A stretch of 64,000 bases of DNA from Orbus sasakiae. Its GTDB lineage: Bacteria; Pseudomonadota; Gammaproteobacteria; Enterobacterales; Orbaceae. The stretch covers positions 496,001-560,000 of the forward strand of contig NZ_BAABHY010000001.1 in the NCBI RefSeq assembly GCF_039542345.1. The letters are read 5' to 3'. The notes under the pieces were generated by a model. That model was given only the letters and a program-made list of their open reading frames with translations. It made no database searches and was not told the origin of the DNA. Below, piece by piece: positions 43,933 to 53,008 of the stretch. Made by a program: the position numbers and the translations under genes. Within the stretch, counting starts at the first letter, position 1. Each line of letters starts with the position of its first letter.

Positions 43933-45288
43933 CTACAATAAGCGCTTAATAATCCGGTCTATACGAATACGGCTTAAACGGCTAATCAATTTATGCACCT
44001 GTTTTGGGTAAAACTGACTTGCTTGAATTTGCTGAAAGTGATTGACTAATAAGGTATTTTGGCGAATCGTCATCAGCTCCTTGGCAAATTTATCTTGCAA
44101 TTGATGCTGTGGATCATGCACTAAAATGCCGTTTTCCAGATCTAATCGCCATGCCCTTGGGTTAATATTATTACCGGTAATTAATGCCCAATCTTTATCG
44201 ACCCATAAGCCTTTTAGGTGATAAGTGTGGCCATTATCTTTCCATAACCGAATAATCAGTTGGTCTTTATCAACAAATTCTTGTAAGCGCTCAACGAATT
44301 TACGCAAATTGATTTCATACAAGTAGGGCAATCCACCGATGATATTAAACGGCTGATCTTCGGGAATATAAAAGTCGTTTGCTGTCTTGTCGCCGACGAT
44401 AATCTCAACGTGTTTGCCTTTGCGTAATTGGCGAATAATATCGCGAATAATGATCGGCGGCAGATTAAAATACGGTGTACAAAAAACAATTTTGTGCTGT
44501 GCTGAACTGATTAAATGATGAATAACACGGTTAAGGCTATTACCTTTACCCAATCCGGCTATCGGCGTTACCGATAAGTGATTAGCCGTCGCTTGATGTT
44601 CAAACTGATAATTAGCTTGGGTTAAATGATGGCGGAACACGCGGATATCCGGCTTTAGTTGCTTACGTGTTTTTTGTTCAGCACTATCAAGACGCTGTAT
44701 GGCATCAAACGGCAAAAATTGCTGTTTAATATAGTCAACCATGGTATCGGCAAGTGCACGATTACGGATCACATGATAGCGGTCATAACGGTATTTATCG
44801 AGCTTATGCAGGTACACATTATTGATGCTAGCCCCAGTATACAGGAGCGTGTCATCAATGATACTGCCTTTAAGGTGCAATACACCTAAGACTTCACGGC
44901 GATTAACCGGCACACCATATACTTCGATTGGCGCATCAAGGTGTTGTTGCTGCATTTGGTGGTAATACTGAGCATTGGTTTGGCTTTTGCCTTCACCCAT
45001 ACGACCGCGCTGCGCACGGTGCCAATCAACAAAAATTTTAACCTCTAAGTTGGGATTACGACGTTTAGCGTCATAGATCGCCTGTAAAATCTCTTGGCCA
45101 GCTTCATCACGTTCTAAATAGAGCGCGACAATATAAATACGGTGGGTTGCGTTTTGAATATATTGTAATAGCGTTTTCCGATATTCTTCGGCAGTGTACA
45201 GAACCTGATAGTCATCAGCGGACTGTTCAATTTTGGCTAATTCATCAAGGTACTTTTGATGATTATATTTAATAAAGGGTATTCGCAT
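43933..45288 (-). CDS. pssA: PssA, CDP-diacylglycerol-serine O-phosphatidyltransferase
   Basis: 451 aa, phospholipase-D superfamily with two HKD-type motifs: VLHLKGSIIDDTLLYTGASI (first half) and YHLKGLWVDKDWALITGNNI (second half). It agrees with E. coli PssA along the whole length, including VDWHRAQRGRMG and IIVGDKTANDFYIPEDQPF. It makes phosphatidylserine, the substrate of Psd (13.4 kb). The basic C-terminus (RLSRIRIDRIIKRLL) fits its known loose membrane and ribosome association. Confidence 0.95.
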   Translation of the reverse strand: MRIPFIKYNHQKYLDELAKIEQSADDYQVLYTAEEYRKTLLQYIQNATHRIYIVALYLERDEAGQEILQAIYDAKRRNPNLEVKIFVDWHRAQRGRMGEGKSQTNAQYYHQMQQQHLDAPIEVYGVPVNRREVLGVLHLKGSIIDDTLLYTGASINNVYLHKLDKYRYDRYHVIRNRALADTMVDYIKQQFLPFDAIQRLDSAEQKTRKQLKPDIRVFRHHLTQANYQFEHQATANHLSVTPIAGLGKGNSLNRVIHHLISSAQHKIVFCTPYFNLPPIIIRDIIRQLRKGKHVEIIVGDKTANDFYIPEDQPFNIIGGLPYLYEINLRKFVERLQEFVDKDQLIIRLWKDNGHTYHLKGLWVDKDWALITGNNINPRAWRLDLENGILVHDPQHQLQDKFAKELMTIRQNTLLVNHFQQIQASQFYPKQVHKLISRLSRIRIDRIIKRLL

Positions 45289-45441
45289 AGTTTATGTTTA
45301 TTTTAATTTTCACGCATATCGTAAATGATAGCATAGCATATTTTATGAATTTGGTATATTGGCACAAATATTAATTATATATAAAAATCAATGTGTTATG
45401 TAAATTAATGATTTATAACAAAAAATTAAAGTCCTGACAAG

Positions 45442-45458
45442 ATGACAAAAATTGTAAT
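45442..45458 (+). promoter_or_regulatory. Candidate CusR box upstream of cusC
   Basis: ATGACAA-AAA-TTGTAAT resembles the copper box ATGACAA-NN-TTGTCAT but has one extra spacer base and one mismatch. It lies 73 bp before cusC. Suggestive only. Confidence 0.35.
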
Positions 45459-45530
45459 GTTTGCGTCACAGTGATGTTATCGAATTGACTTAGCCTGATG
45501 TCATGAAAGATCAGTCAGCTTGAGAACAGT

Positions 45531-46898
45531 ATGATAAAACGCCGTGTATTATCGATTTTGCTAATGAGCACATTAACGGGGTGTGTGTCACTCGCGCCAC
45601 ACAGCAGCACATTGCCAGAAGCGGGAATACCCAGCAATATCGGTAAAAGTGAGCACGCCCAACAGGACTGGCATTTAAGTCAGCTTGGCTGGCGCGGGTT
45701 TTTTCATGATGCGCAGTTATTGCAATTGATTGAAAGTGCATTAGCGAATAACCCTGACATACAGTTGGCGGTGCTCAAAACGCAAGAAAGCTACTTGCAA
45801 TATGGTGTTGAGCAATCGAATCGTTATCCACACATCACCGGGCAATCAAGTACGACTTATACCGGCCAAAATCAGCAACAAACCGCGAAAAATTACAAAA
45901 TCGATGCCACCATAAGCTATGAATTGGATTTTTTTGGTCGTTTAAACAACTTGAGTCAGGCACAACGAGCACGTTATTTAGCAACGCAAGAAGCGCAGCG
46001 TAATGTCTATATGTTATTGGTTGCGCAAGTCGCGCAAGCTTACCTGAATGAACACATCATTAGCCAAAAGCAAATCACGCTAGATAAACAGTTGACAAAC
46101 TACCAGCAGGCATTAAGCTTAACGGCGTCACGCTTAGTGTCAGGCGAAGCCACCTACTTGGATTATGAACAAGCCAAGGGGATGCTAGAAAGCACTAAAA
46201 TCAGCCAGTCAGAATTAGCCCAGCAGCGGCAACTTGCTCATCACACTTTACAAAATTTAGTGAATCGATATGACGTAACGATAACCCCAGTCAAACAGCC
46301 ACTACAACTTGAACAGAGTATTCCGGCAAATGTACCGTCAACGGTTCTACTCACACGGCCTGATATTCTCCAAGCGGAACATCAATTAACGGCTGCTAAT
46401 GCGGATATTGGGGTTGCCAGAGCTGCGTTTTTCCCATCAATATCCTTAACGGGAAATGTGGGCAACGCCAGCACTGAATTGGCTGACCTGTTAAGTGGTG
46501 CAACGCTGTGGGATTTAGTCCCCAAAATCAGTCTGCCAATTTTTAATGGCAAACAAAATCGCCTCAATTTAGATTTGGCCAATAATCGTCAACAGCAAGC
46601 TGCCATTGAATATCAAAAAACGTTACAAAATGCCTTTAAAGAGGTCGCCGATTTGTTGACATTAGGGCAAAGCTACCACCAGCAATTTGAACTGCAACAG
46701 CGTTACCTAACAACTCAACAAAATGCGTTAGCCTTATCCACTCAAGCCTATTTAAATGGTTCGGCTAACTATTTAACGATACTTGATGCACAGCGTAATG
46801 TGCTAATTACGCAATTAGCGTTATTAACCTTAAAACAAAATCAACTCACCAATCAAATTAACCTGTTTATTGCCTTAGGTGGCGGTGGGCAGGAATAA
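45531..46898 (+). CDS. cusC: CusC, outer-membrane factor of copper/silver RND efflux
   Basis: 455 aa, TolC/NodT-type outer-membrane lipoprotein. The signal ends in LTGC (acyl Cys18). Two OEP repeats follow, including LLQLIESALANNPDIQLAVL and the second-half VLLTRPDILQAEHQLTAANA, DIGVARAAFFPSISL. The trimer forms the exit duct of the efflux pump. It heads the order C-F-B-A, the same as the E. coli cus operon. Confidence 0.9.
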   Translation: MIKRRVLSILLMSTLTGCVSLAPHSSTLPEAGIPSNIGKSEHAQQDWHLSQLGWRGFFHDAQLLQLIESALANNPDIQLAVLKTQESYLQYGVEQSNRYPHITGQSSTTYTGQNQQQTAKNYKIDATISYELDFFGRLNNLSQAQRARYLATQEAQRNVYMLLVAQVAQAYLNEHIISQKQITLDKQLTNYQQALSLTASRLVSGEATYLDYEQAKGMLESTKISQSELAQQRQLAHHTLQNLVNRYDVTITPVKQPLQLEQSIPANVPSTVLLTRPDILQAEHQLTAANADIGVARAAFFPSISLTGNVGNASTELADLLSGATLWDLVPKISLPIFNGKQNRLNLDLANNRQQQAAIEYQKTLQNAFKEVADLLTLGQSYHQQFELQQRYLTTQQNALALSTQAYLNGSANYLTILDAQRNVLITQLALLTLKQNQLTNQINLFIALGGGGQE

Positions 46899-46916
46899 CA
46901 CATAAAGGAGCACATC

Positions 46917-47255
46917 ATGAAACGAATCTCAATTATTATCGCCAGCGCGTTATTATTTGGCAGCAGTGGACTGGCGCAAGCGGCGACCCACGATCACCAT
47001 GATCACACGCAAACTGAGCAAGCAGTGAATGTGATTACAAGCCAAGGTGTGGTGAAACAGATCAACCTTGATACACACAAAGTCACTATTACTCATGACC
47101 CCATCCCGGCCCTAAATTGGCCCGCAATGACAATGCGCTTTACGGCCAGCAGCCGTGAACAAATTCAATCGTTAAACGTCAACGATAAAGTGAGCTTTGA
47201 GTTTATACAACAAGGTAACCTTTCACTGTTACAACGCATTACGGTAATGAAGTAA
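46917..47255 (+). CDS. cusF: CusF, periplasmic copper/silver chaperone
   Basis: 112 aa. A signal peptide (ending ALLFGSSGLAQA) precedes a His-rich stretch (THDHHDH) and the CusF OB-fold. The metal ligands are all present: His60, Trp68 (cation-pi), Met71 and Met73 in THDPIPALNWPAMTMRF. CusF hands Cu(I) or Ag(I) to CusB. aaaggag precedes the ATG, 18 bp after cusC. Confidence 0.94.
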   Translation: MKRISIIIASALLFGSSGLAQAATHDHHDHTQTEQAVNVITSQGVVKQINLDTHKVTITHDPIPALNWPAMTMRFTASSREQIQSLNVNDKVSFEFIQQGNLSLLQRITVMK

Positions 47256-47300
47256 GGTTTATTGTACATTGGCTTGGCGATACACAAAACAGGAACAGAC

Positions 47301-48566
47301 ATGTTAAAACGACACTATAAAACACTATTGCTTATTGTGATTGGCGTATTGATGGGGGTGGCGGCGACGGTATTTATTCAACCGAATACCGCTTTGAGCG
47401 ACACATCAAATCCCCCAATGACTGAACGTAAAATCCTGTTTTGGTACGATCCGATGTACCCTGCAACCAAGTTTGATAAACCGGGTCCATCGCCATTTAT
47501 GGATATGGACTTAGTGCCAAAATACGCTGACGAAGGCGGGGATGATGCGCTTGGCGTCACCATTAACCCAACCCAAACCCAAAACTTAGGGTTACGTACG
47601 GATGTTGCCACGATGGGGCAATTGCATTATCGGCAAGACTTACCCGCGAATGTCAATTTTAATCAATACCAATATCACACGATACAAGCAAGGGCATCAG
47701 GGTTTGTTGAAAAAACATACCCGCTGGCAGTCGGTGATTATGTTCAGGTGGGCGACGCGTTAGTGGATGTGACAGTGACTGATTGGGTCGCGGCGCAAAG
47801 TGAATACTTAACGTTGCTCAGTCATAACGCCTCAGCGACGTTATTAAACGGTGTACGTGACAGATTATACCTTGCGGGTATGTCTAACGAACTGATTGAA
47901 CAGCTAAAACGCACCAAACAGATCCAAAGCTATATCACGATTCGGGCACCACAAAGCGGTGTACTGACCAGCTTTGACATCCGCAATGGCATGACTCTTA
48001 ACAAATCCGCAACCATTGCGACAATTGAGGGGATCGATCCGGTTTGGGTGGTGGCCTCACTGCCAGAATCATTGAGCGCTTTATTGAATGAACACAGTGT
48101 GTTAACCGTTAGTACGCGCGCTTTGCCGGGGCAGTCTTTTGTGGTAAAAGATTGGCAAATCTTGGCGGATGCACAAAGTGCAACCCGAACGCTCAGCTTG
48201 CGTCTCATTGTTGATAACCCAAATCACACCCTAAAACCGGGCATGACCGCAACGGTACAACTGGCAACAACCAGTGATGACTATGTGTTAGTACCATCGC
48301 AAGCGATTATTGATACCGGCCTTGAGCAGCGCGTTATCACGCAAGATCGTGACGGGCATTTCATCCCGAAAACGGTAAGCATCTACGCTGAAAGTCAAGG
48401 TCAAACGGCATTACTGTCAGGGTTGACGGTGGGCGAAAAAGTGGTCACATCGGGGCTATTTTTAATCGATTCTGAAGCGAACATCAATGGTGCGCTAGAA
48501 CGTATGCGCCAAACCCAAGCGACACAAACTTTGCAACACACTGATCACCAACACGAGGCGCAATAA
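47301..48566 (+). CDS. cusB: CusB, periplasmic adaptor of copper/silver RND efflux
   Basis: 421 aa. An N-terminal membrane anchor (LLLIVIGVLMGVAATVFI) is followed by a metal-binding segment YDPMYPATKFDKPGPSPFMD, MDLVPKY with Met52, Met67 and Met69 as likely Cu(I) ligands. Lipoyl/barrel-sandwich halves (ARASGFVEKTYPLAVGDYVQ; RAPQSGVLTSFDIRNG) and a C-terminal beta-barrel complete it. The start at 47301 fits the anchor and has acagga upstream; an in-frame TTG at 47262 is unlikely. The stop overlaps the cusA ATG by one base. Confidence 0.93.
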   Translation: MLKRHYKTLLLIVIGVLMGVAATVFIQPNTALSDTSNPPMTERKILFWYDPMYPATKFDKPGPSPFMDMDLVPKYADEGGDDALGVTINPTQTQNLGLRTDVATMGQLHYRQDLPANVNFNQYQYHTIQARASGFVEKTYPLAVGDYVQVGDALVDVTVTDWVAAQSEYLTLLSHNASATLLNGVRDRLYLAGMSNELIEQLKRTKQIQSYITIRAPQSGVLTSFDIRNGMTLNKSATIATIEGIDPVWVVASLPESLSALLNEHSVLTVSTRALPGQSFVVKDWQILADAQSATRTLSLRLIVDNPNHTLKPGMTATVQLATTSDDYVLVPSQAIIDTGLEQRVITQDRDGHFIPKTVSIYAESQGQTALLSGLTVGEKVVTSGLFLIDSEANINGALERMRQTQATQTLQHTDHQHEAQ

Positions 48567-51500
48567 TGATTAAGTGGATTATTCAAAAATCCGTCGCCAA
48601 TCGTTTATTGGTGATAATGGGCGTTTTATTGCTGTCCGTTTGGGGTGCATGGACAACCTATAAAACCCCGGTTGATGCGTTACCGGATTTGTCCGATGTG
48701 CAGGTGATTATTCGCACCAACTTCCCAGGGCAAGCCCCACAAATTGTTGAAAACCAAGTGACCTACCCCTTAACCACGACCATGTTGTCTGTACCCGGTG
48801 CTAAAACGGTGCGTGGCTTTTCATCATTTGGTGAGTCATATGTGTATATTATTTTTGATGATAATACCGACTTATATTGGGCGCGTTCACGGGTATTAGA
48901 GTATTTAAATCAAGTGCAGGGCAAGTTACCATCGGGCGTGGTGCCGATGCTAGGGCCCGATGCCACAGGCGTTGGCTGGATTTATGAATATGCGTTAGTT
49001 GATCGCAGCAGCCAACATGACTTGGCCGAGTTACGTTCATTACAAGATTGGTTTTTAAAGTTTGAACTCAAAACCATTCCGAATGTGGCGGAAGTTGCCA
49101 GTGTGGGTGGTGTGGTAAAAGCCTACCAAGTGGTGGTCGATCCGCTTAAATTGATTCAATACAATGTGTCATTAGCCCAGCTAAAACAGGCGATAAACAG
49201 CGCCAATCAAGAAATGGGCGGTTCGGTGATTGAACTGGCGGAAGCCGAGTACATGGTTCGTGCTAGCGGGTATTTACAATCAATTGAGGATTTTAACCGC
49301 ATTGTATTAAAAACCGAAGCGGGCGCTATTCCTGTTTACTTAAAAGACGTGGCACGCGTCCAACTTGGGCCGGATATGCGCCGTGGCATTGCAGAGCTTA
49401 ACGGTGAAGGTGAAGTGGTGGGTGGCATCATTATTTTACGTTCAGGCGAAAATGCCCGTGAGGTCATCAGCCAAGTAAAAGCCAAATTAGCTGATTTACA
49501 AAGTAGCCTACCTGCGGGGGTTGAGGTTGTCACCACTTATGATCGTAGCCAACTGATCGACCGTGCTATTGATAATTTAAGTAGCAAATTGATTGAAGAG
49601 TTTATCGTTGTTGCATTAGTGTGTGTGGTGTTTTTATGGCATGTGAGATCGGCATTGGTGGCGATCATTTCGTTACCGCTGGGGTTATTTATTGCGTTTA
49701 TTATGATGTACTACCAAGGGATCAATGCCAATATCATGTCGCTAGGGGGGATTGCGATTGCGATTGGCGCCATGGTCGATGCTGCCGTTGTGATGATTGA
49801 AAATGCCCATAAAAAACTCGAACAATGGCAACATGAACACCCTCATCAAACACTGAGTGCAACCCAGCGTTGGCATGTGATTACTGACGCATCAATTGAA
49901 GTTGGGCCGGCATTATTCATCAGCTTACTGATTATTACGTTGTCGTTTATCCCGATCTTTACCCTTGAAGGGCAAGAAGGCAAACTATTTTCACCGTTGG
50001 CTTTCACCAAAACTTATGCGATGGCAGGTGCTGCGGCACTTTCTATCGTGGTGATTCCGATTTTAATGGGCTTTTGGATCCGCGGTAAAATCCCCAATGA
50101 AAACGCGAACCCGCTTAATCGACTGCTGATCAAAGCCTATAGCCCCTTGATTCATGTGGTGCTAAAACACGCCAAATTGACGTTATTGATTGCCGCCGTG
50201 CTCTTACTGTCGATTATTTGGCCACTAGGGCGCATTGGCGGGGAGTTTTTACCGCGCATTAATGAGGGGGATCTGCTGTACATGCCATCGACCTTACCGG
50301 GCGTGTCATCAGGGCAAGTGTCGCACATTTTGCAAGTGACCGATAAACTGATCAAAACGGTGCCCGAAGTCGATACTGTATTTGGTAAAGCGGGCAAAGC
50401 AGAAACCGCAACCGACTCAGCCCCAATGGAAATGATTGAAACCACTATTCGCTTAAAACCGCAGTCGCAATGGCGCGAGGGCATGACCCTTGATAAAATC
50501 ATCGACGAGCTCGATAACACAGTACGTTTACCGGGGCTGGCAAACCTATGGGTACCGCCGATTCGTAACCGCATCGACATGCTATCAACTGGCGTGAAAA
50601 GTGCGATTGGCATTAAAGTGTCGGGCACTGATCTGGCGGACATTGATCAGGTTGCTCAGCACGTTGAGGAGGTCGCTAAACAGGTGCCAGGTGTGGTGTC
50701 AGCACTGGCTGAACGTTTAACCGGTGGGCGCTATGTGGATGTGGATATTAACCGTGAGCAAATTGCCCGTTATGGCATGAACATTAACGATGTGCAGCTT
50801 TTTGTGGCATCAGCGATTGGTGGCCAGATGATTGGCGACACCACTGAAGGTATTGCCCGTTACCCAATTAACCTGCGCTATGCGCAAGATTACCGCCATA
50901 ATCTTGATAGCTTACGCCGCTTACCCATCTTAACGCCACAAGGGCAATACATTACCCTTGCTGATGTGGCGGATGTCGGCATTAGTAGCGGTGCGCCAAT
51001 GCTAAAAACTGAAAATGCACGGCCAGCAAGTTGGGTGTATATCGATGCCCGTGGCCGTGACATGGTATCGGTAGTACATGACTTACAAACCGCGATTAAT
51101 CAGCACGTCAAACTGAAAGCTGGGGTGAGCATTTCTTATACCGGGCAATTTGAACTGCTTGAACGCGCCACCAGCCGACTGCAAATGATGATCCCGATGA
51201 CGTTACTCATTATTTTTACTTTACTGTATATTGCCTTTCGACGAATTGATGAAGCACTGCTGATTATTACCAGCATACCGTTTGCCTTGATTGGTGGTTT
51301 TTGGTTTTTATATATGCAAGGGTTTCATTTATCAGTGGCAACGGGTACGGGCTTTATTGCACTGGCAGGGGTATCGGCCGAATTTGGGGTAGTGATGTTG
51401 CTGTATTTGCGACAAGCTATTGAAGCCAGCCAACACCAGTTGGGTAAGCTGCAATTAACCGATGACGAACTGGACGAGGCCATCTACCACGGCGCCGTGC

Positions 51501-51730
51501 TACGCGTACGGCCAAAAGCCATGACGGTTGCGGTAATCATTGCTGGGCTAGTGCCGATTTTATTAGGCAGTGGCACGGGGTCAGAAGTCATGAGCCGCAT
51601 TGCTGCACCGATGGTTGGTGGCATGATCACGGCACCGTTATTATCGATGTTTGTGATCCCAGCTGCTTATAAGCTGATCTGGCGCCAGCGCTTAAAACGA
51701 CTGGCTCACACCCCTATGCAAAATTCGTGA
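48566..51730 (+). CDS. cusA: CusA, heavy-metal RND efflux transporter
   Basis: 1054 aa with 12 membrane helices in the RND layout and two large periplasmic loops. Signatures are DALPDLSDVQVIIRTNFPGQ, GGIAIAIGAMVDAAVVMIEN (helix 4 with the proton-relay Asp), LPGVSSGQ, and RPKAMTVAVIIAGLVPIL. Met residues of the type used by CusA for Cu(I)/Ag(I) are spread in the porter region (SAPMEMIETTIR). It pumps ions from periplasm or cytoplasm through CusB/CusC. The 117-bp repeat starts only 1 bp after the stop. Confidence 0.95.
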   Translation: MIKWIIQKSVANRLLVIMGVLLLSVWGAWTTYKTPVDALPDLSDVQVIIRTNFPGQAPQIVENQVTYPLTTTMLSVPGAKTVRGFSSFGESYVYIIFDDNTDLYWARSRVLEYLNQVQGKLPSGVVPMLGPDATGVGWIYEYALVDRSSQHDLAELRSLQDWFLKFELKTIPNVAEVASVGGVVKAYQVVVDPLKLIQYNVSLAQLKQAINSANQEMGGSVIELAEAEYMVRASGYLQSIEDFNRIVLKTEAGAIPVYLKDVARVQLGPDMRRGIAELNGEGEVVGGIIILRSGENAREVISQVKAKLADLQSSLPAGVEVVTTYDRSQLIDRAIDNLSSKLIEEFIVVALVCVVFLWHVRSALVAIISLPLGLFIAFIMMYYQGINANIMSLGGIAIAIGAMVDAAVVMIENAHKKLEQWQHEHPHQTLSATQRWHVITDASIEVGPALFISLLIITLSFIPIFTLEGQEGKLFSPLAFTKTYAMAGAAALSIVVIPILMGFWIRGKIPNENANPLNRLLIKAYSPLIHVVLKHAKLTLLIAAVLLLSIIWPLGRIGGEFLPRINEGDLLYMPSTLPGVSSGQVSHILQVTDKLIKTVPEVDTVFGKAGKAETATDSAPMEMIETTIRLKPQSQWREGMTLDKIIDELDNTVRLPGLANLWVPPIRNRIDMLSTGVKSAIGIKVSGTDLADIDQVAQHVEEVAKQVPGVVSALAERLTGGRYVDVDINREQIARYGMNINDVQLFVASAIGGQMIGDTTEGIARYPINLRYAQDYRHNLDSLRRLPILTPQGQYITLADVADVGISSGAPMLKTENARPASWVYIDARGRDMVSVVHDLQTAINQHVKLKAGVSISYTGQFELLERATSRLQMMIPMTLLIIFTLLYIAFRRIDEALLIITSIPFALIGGFWFLYMQGFHLSVATGTGFIALAGVSAEFGVVMLLYLRQAIEASQHQLGKLQLTDDELDEAIYHGAVLRVRPKAMTVAVIIAGLVPILLGSGTGSEVMSRIAAPMVGGMITAPLLSMFVIPAAYKLIWRQRLKRLAHTPMQNS

Positions 51731-51731
51731 T

Positions 51732-51848
51732 TTTTTACACTATAATTATAGGTTACGACAATAATTTAACGAAAATTAGGTGGAATTTGCGAGGCAACTC
51801 GCAAATTTAATACTGATTTTATGCCAGTTTGCGATCTGTATCGCAAAA
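51732..51848 (+). repeat. 117-bp intergenic repeat, copy B (contains the 45-bp element and two hairpins)
   Basis: It begins with the same 45 bp as copy A at 22342. It continues with hairpin 1 at 51784-51807 (AATTTGCGAG, loop GCAA, CTCGCAAATT) and hairpin 2 at 51828-51847 (TTTGCGAT, loop CTGT, ATCGCAAA). Copy C has the same 117-bp length, with about nine differences by eye, most outside the stems. No coding potential. Confidence 0.92.
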
Positions 51849-51966
51849 GGGTTTGTTGTTTTTAAGTTTAAGTTGTGGGCTTAGCTTGCTGTTAAAGCGA
51901 TATTAGGCTGGAGGAGCAATCGGGCAAAGAAACTTAACATTAATCTGACGCCATTAATAAGCCGTG

Positions 51967-52083
51967 TTTTTACACTATAATTATAGGTTACGACAATAAT
52001 TTAACGAAAATTAGGTGGAATTTGCGAGGCAACTCGCAAATTTAATATTCATTTCATGCTAGTTTGCGATCTGCATCGCAAAA
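51967..52083 (+). repeat. 117-bp intergenic repeat, copy C
   Basis: Same layout as copy B, with hairpins at 52019-52042 (loop GCAA) and 52063-52082 (loop CTGC). Copies B and C start 235 bp apart and are separated by 118 bp of unrelated sequence. With the rest of 51731-52216 this makes a 486-bp gene-free region in front of the RadC-like gene. Confidence 0.92.
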
Positions 52084-52216
52084 TCAAATTCTGTTTTACT
52101 CGCTAACACCTTGAAAATACATCAACAAAAATAGGCATGGTTTGTGTATTTGCGTTTTAACTTAATGGTAAATTGTGCTATATTTTGTCATCAAATGACT
52201 TGGCACAGGCAATCAA

Positions 52217-52936
52217 ATGGATATTAAACTCGGTAAAAATGACAAAAAATATATCGAAGGCACCGATGACGTGTTTAGTATTATGCAGCGCATACTGATG
52301 CGAGATAATAAAATCGACCGCGATAAAGAACATTTTTGGATCATCGGCATGAACGAAGCCGGATTTATTTTGTATATCGAGTTGATCGCCTTAGGTACAG
52401 TGCGCATTGTGCCCGTTGAACCGATGAACGTATTCCGCGTTGCCGTCATGAAAAACGCCACCCGCGTGATTGCTGTGCATAATCACCCAGCCGGCAGCTT
52501 AACCCCGTCAGATGCTGACAAAGACATCACCGATCGCTTAATTCAAGTCGGGCGCATTTTAAATGTTGCCGTGATTGACCACCTCATCATTACCCCTGAA
52601 CACTATGTCAGCTTCCGCCAAATTGACCTGATGGACGAACTTGAGCAAAGCCTAAAATATGTGCCAACCTATCAAGTGGTTGAGCAGATTCGCAAGGAAG
52701 AAAAGGTGATTGCGAAAGAGCGACTAGAAGTCGAAAAAGGAAAAACTAAAACAGCTGAGGAAAAGGCAAGGGCGGCAAAAGAGTTAGTAAAAGCAGAACG
52801 AGAACATAAAAAATTATTAATCGATGCACTACTTGATAAAGGTGTTGATCTGGAAACAGTAGCTAAGATTCTTGAGATTCCAGTTAGTGATGTTAAGAAG
52901 CTAGTTAAAAAGAAAACGGTTAAAGCAAAAGAGTAG
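52217..52936 (+). CDS. RadC-like JAMM-domain protein with charged helical tail
   Basis: 239 aa. Residues 15-135 form a RadC/JAB domain with a full JAMM metal site: His88 and His90 in VHNHPAGSLTPSDAD, Ser98 and Asp101. The N-terminal HhH part of classical RadC is missing. Residues 150-205 are a highly charged coiled coil, and the last 30 (LLIDALLDKGVDLETVAKIL, EIPVSDVKKL) form a small helical motif like the tails of Rpn/PD-(D/E)XK transposase-type proteins. RadC-like genes often occur in mobile and defence regions; the molecular role is unknown. It is followed by its own terminator and then the NTPase-nuclease gene. Confidence 0.85.
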   Translation: MDIKLGKNDKKYIEGTDDVFSIMQRILMRDNKIDRDKEHFWIIGMNEAGFILYIELIALGTVRIVPVEPMNVFRVAVMKNATRVIAVHNHPAGSLTPSDADKDITDRLIQVGRILNVAVIDHLIITPEHYVSFRQIDLMDELEQSLKYVPTYQVVEQIRKEEKVIAKERLEVEKGKTKTAEEKARAAKELVKAEREHKKLLIDALLDKGVDLETVAKILEIPVSDVKKLVKKKTVKAKE

Positions 52937-52944
52937 TGAGTGTC

Positions 52945-52970
52945 AAAAATGCGAGTGTCTCGCATTTTTT
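52945..52970 (+). terminator. Rho-independent terminator after the RadC-like gene
   Basis: AAAATGCGAG-tgt-CTCGCATTTT hairpin followed by T residues. The stem core TGCGAG/CTCGCA is the same as in the nearby repeat hairpins. Confidence 0.82.
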
Positions 52971-53008
52971 GTGGTTTAAATATAAGAGAATAAATTCAAA
53001 ATAACTTT

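Noticed and set aside
50152..50643. 163-codon minus-strand frame inside cusA
   Set aside because: Antisense to conserved CusA sequence, with Ser/Arg-rich composition typical of shadow frames.
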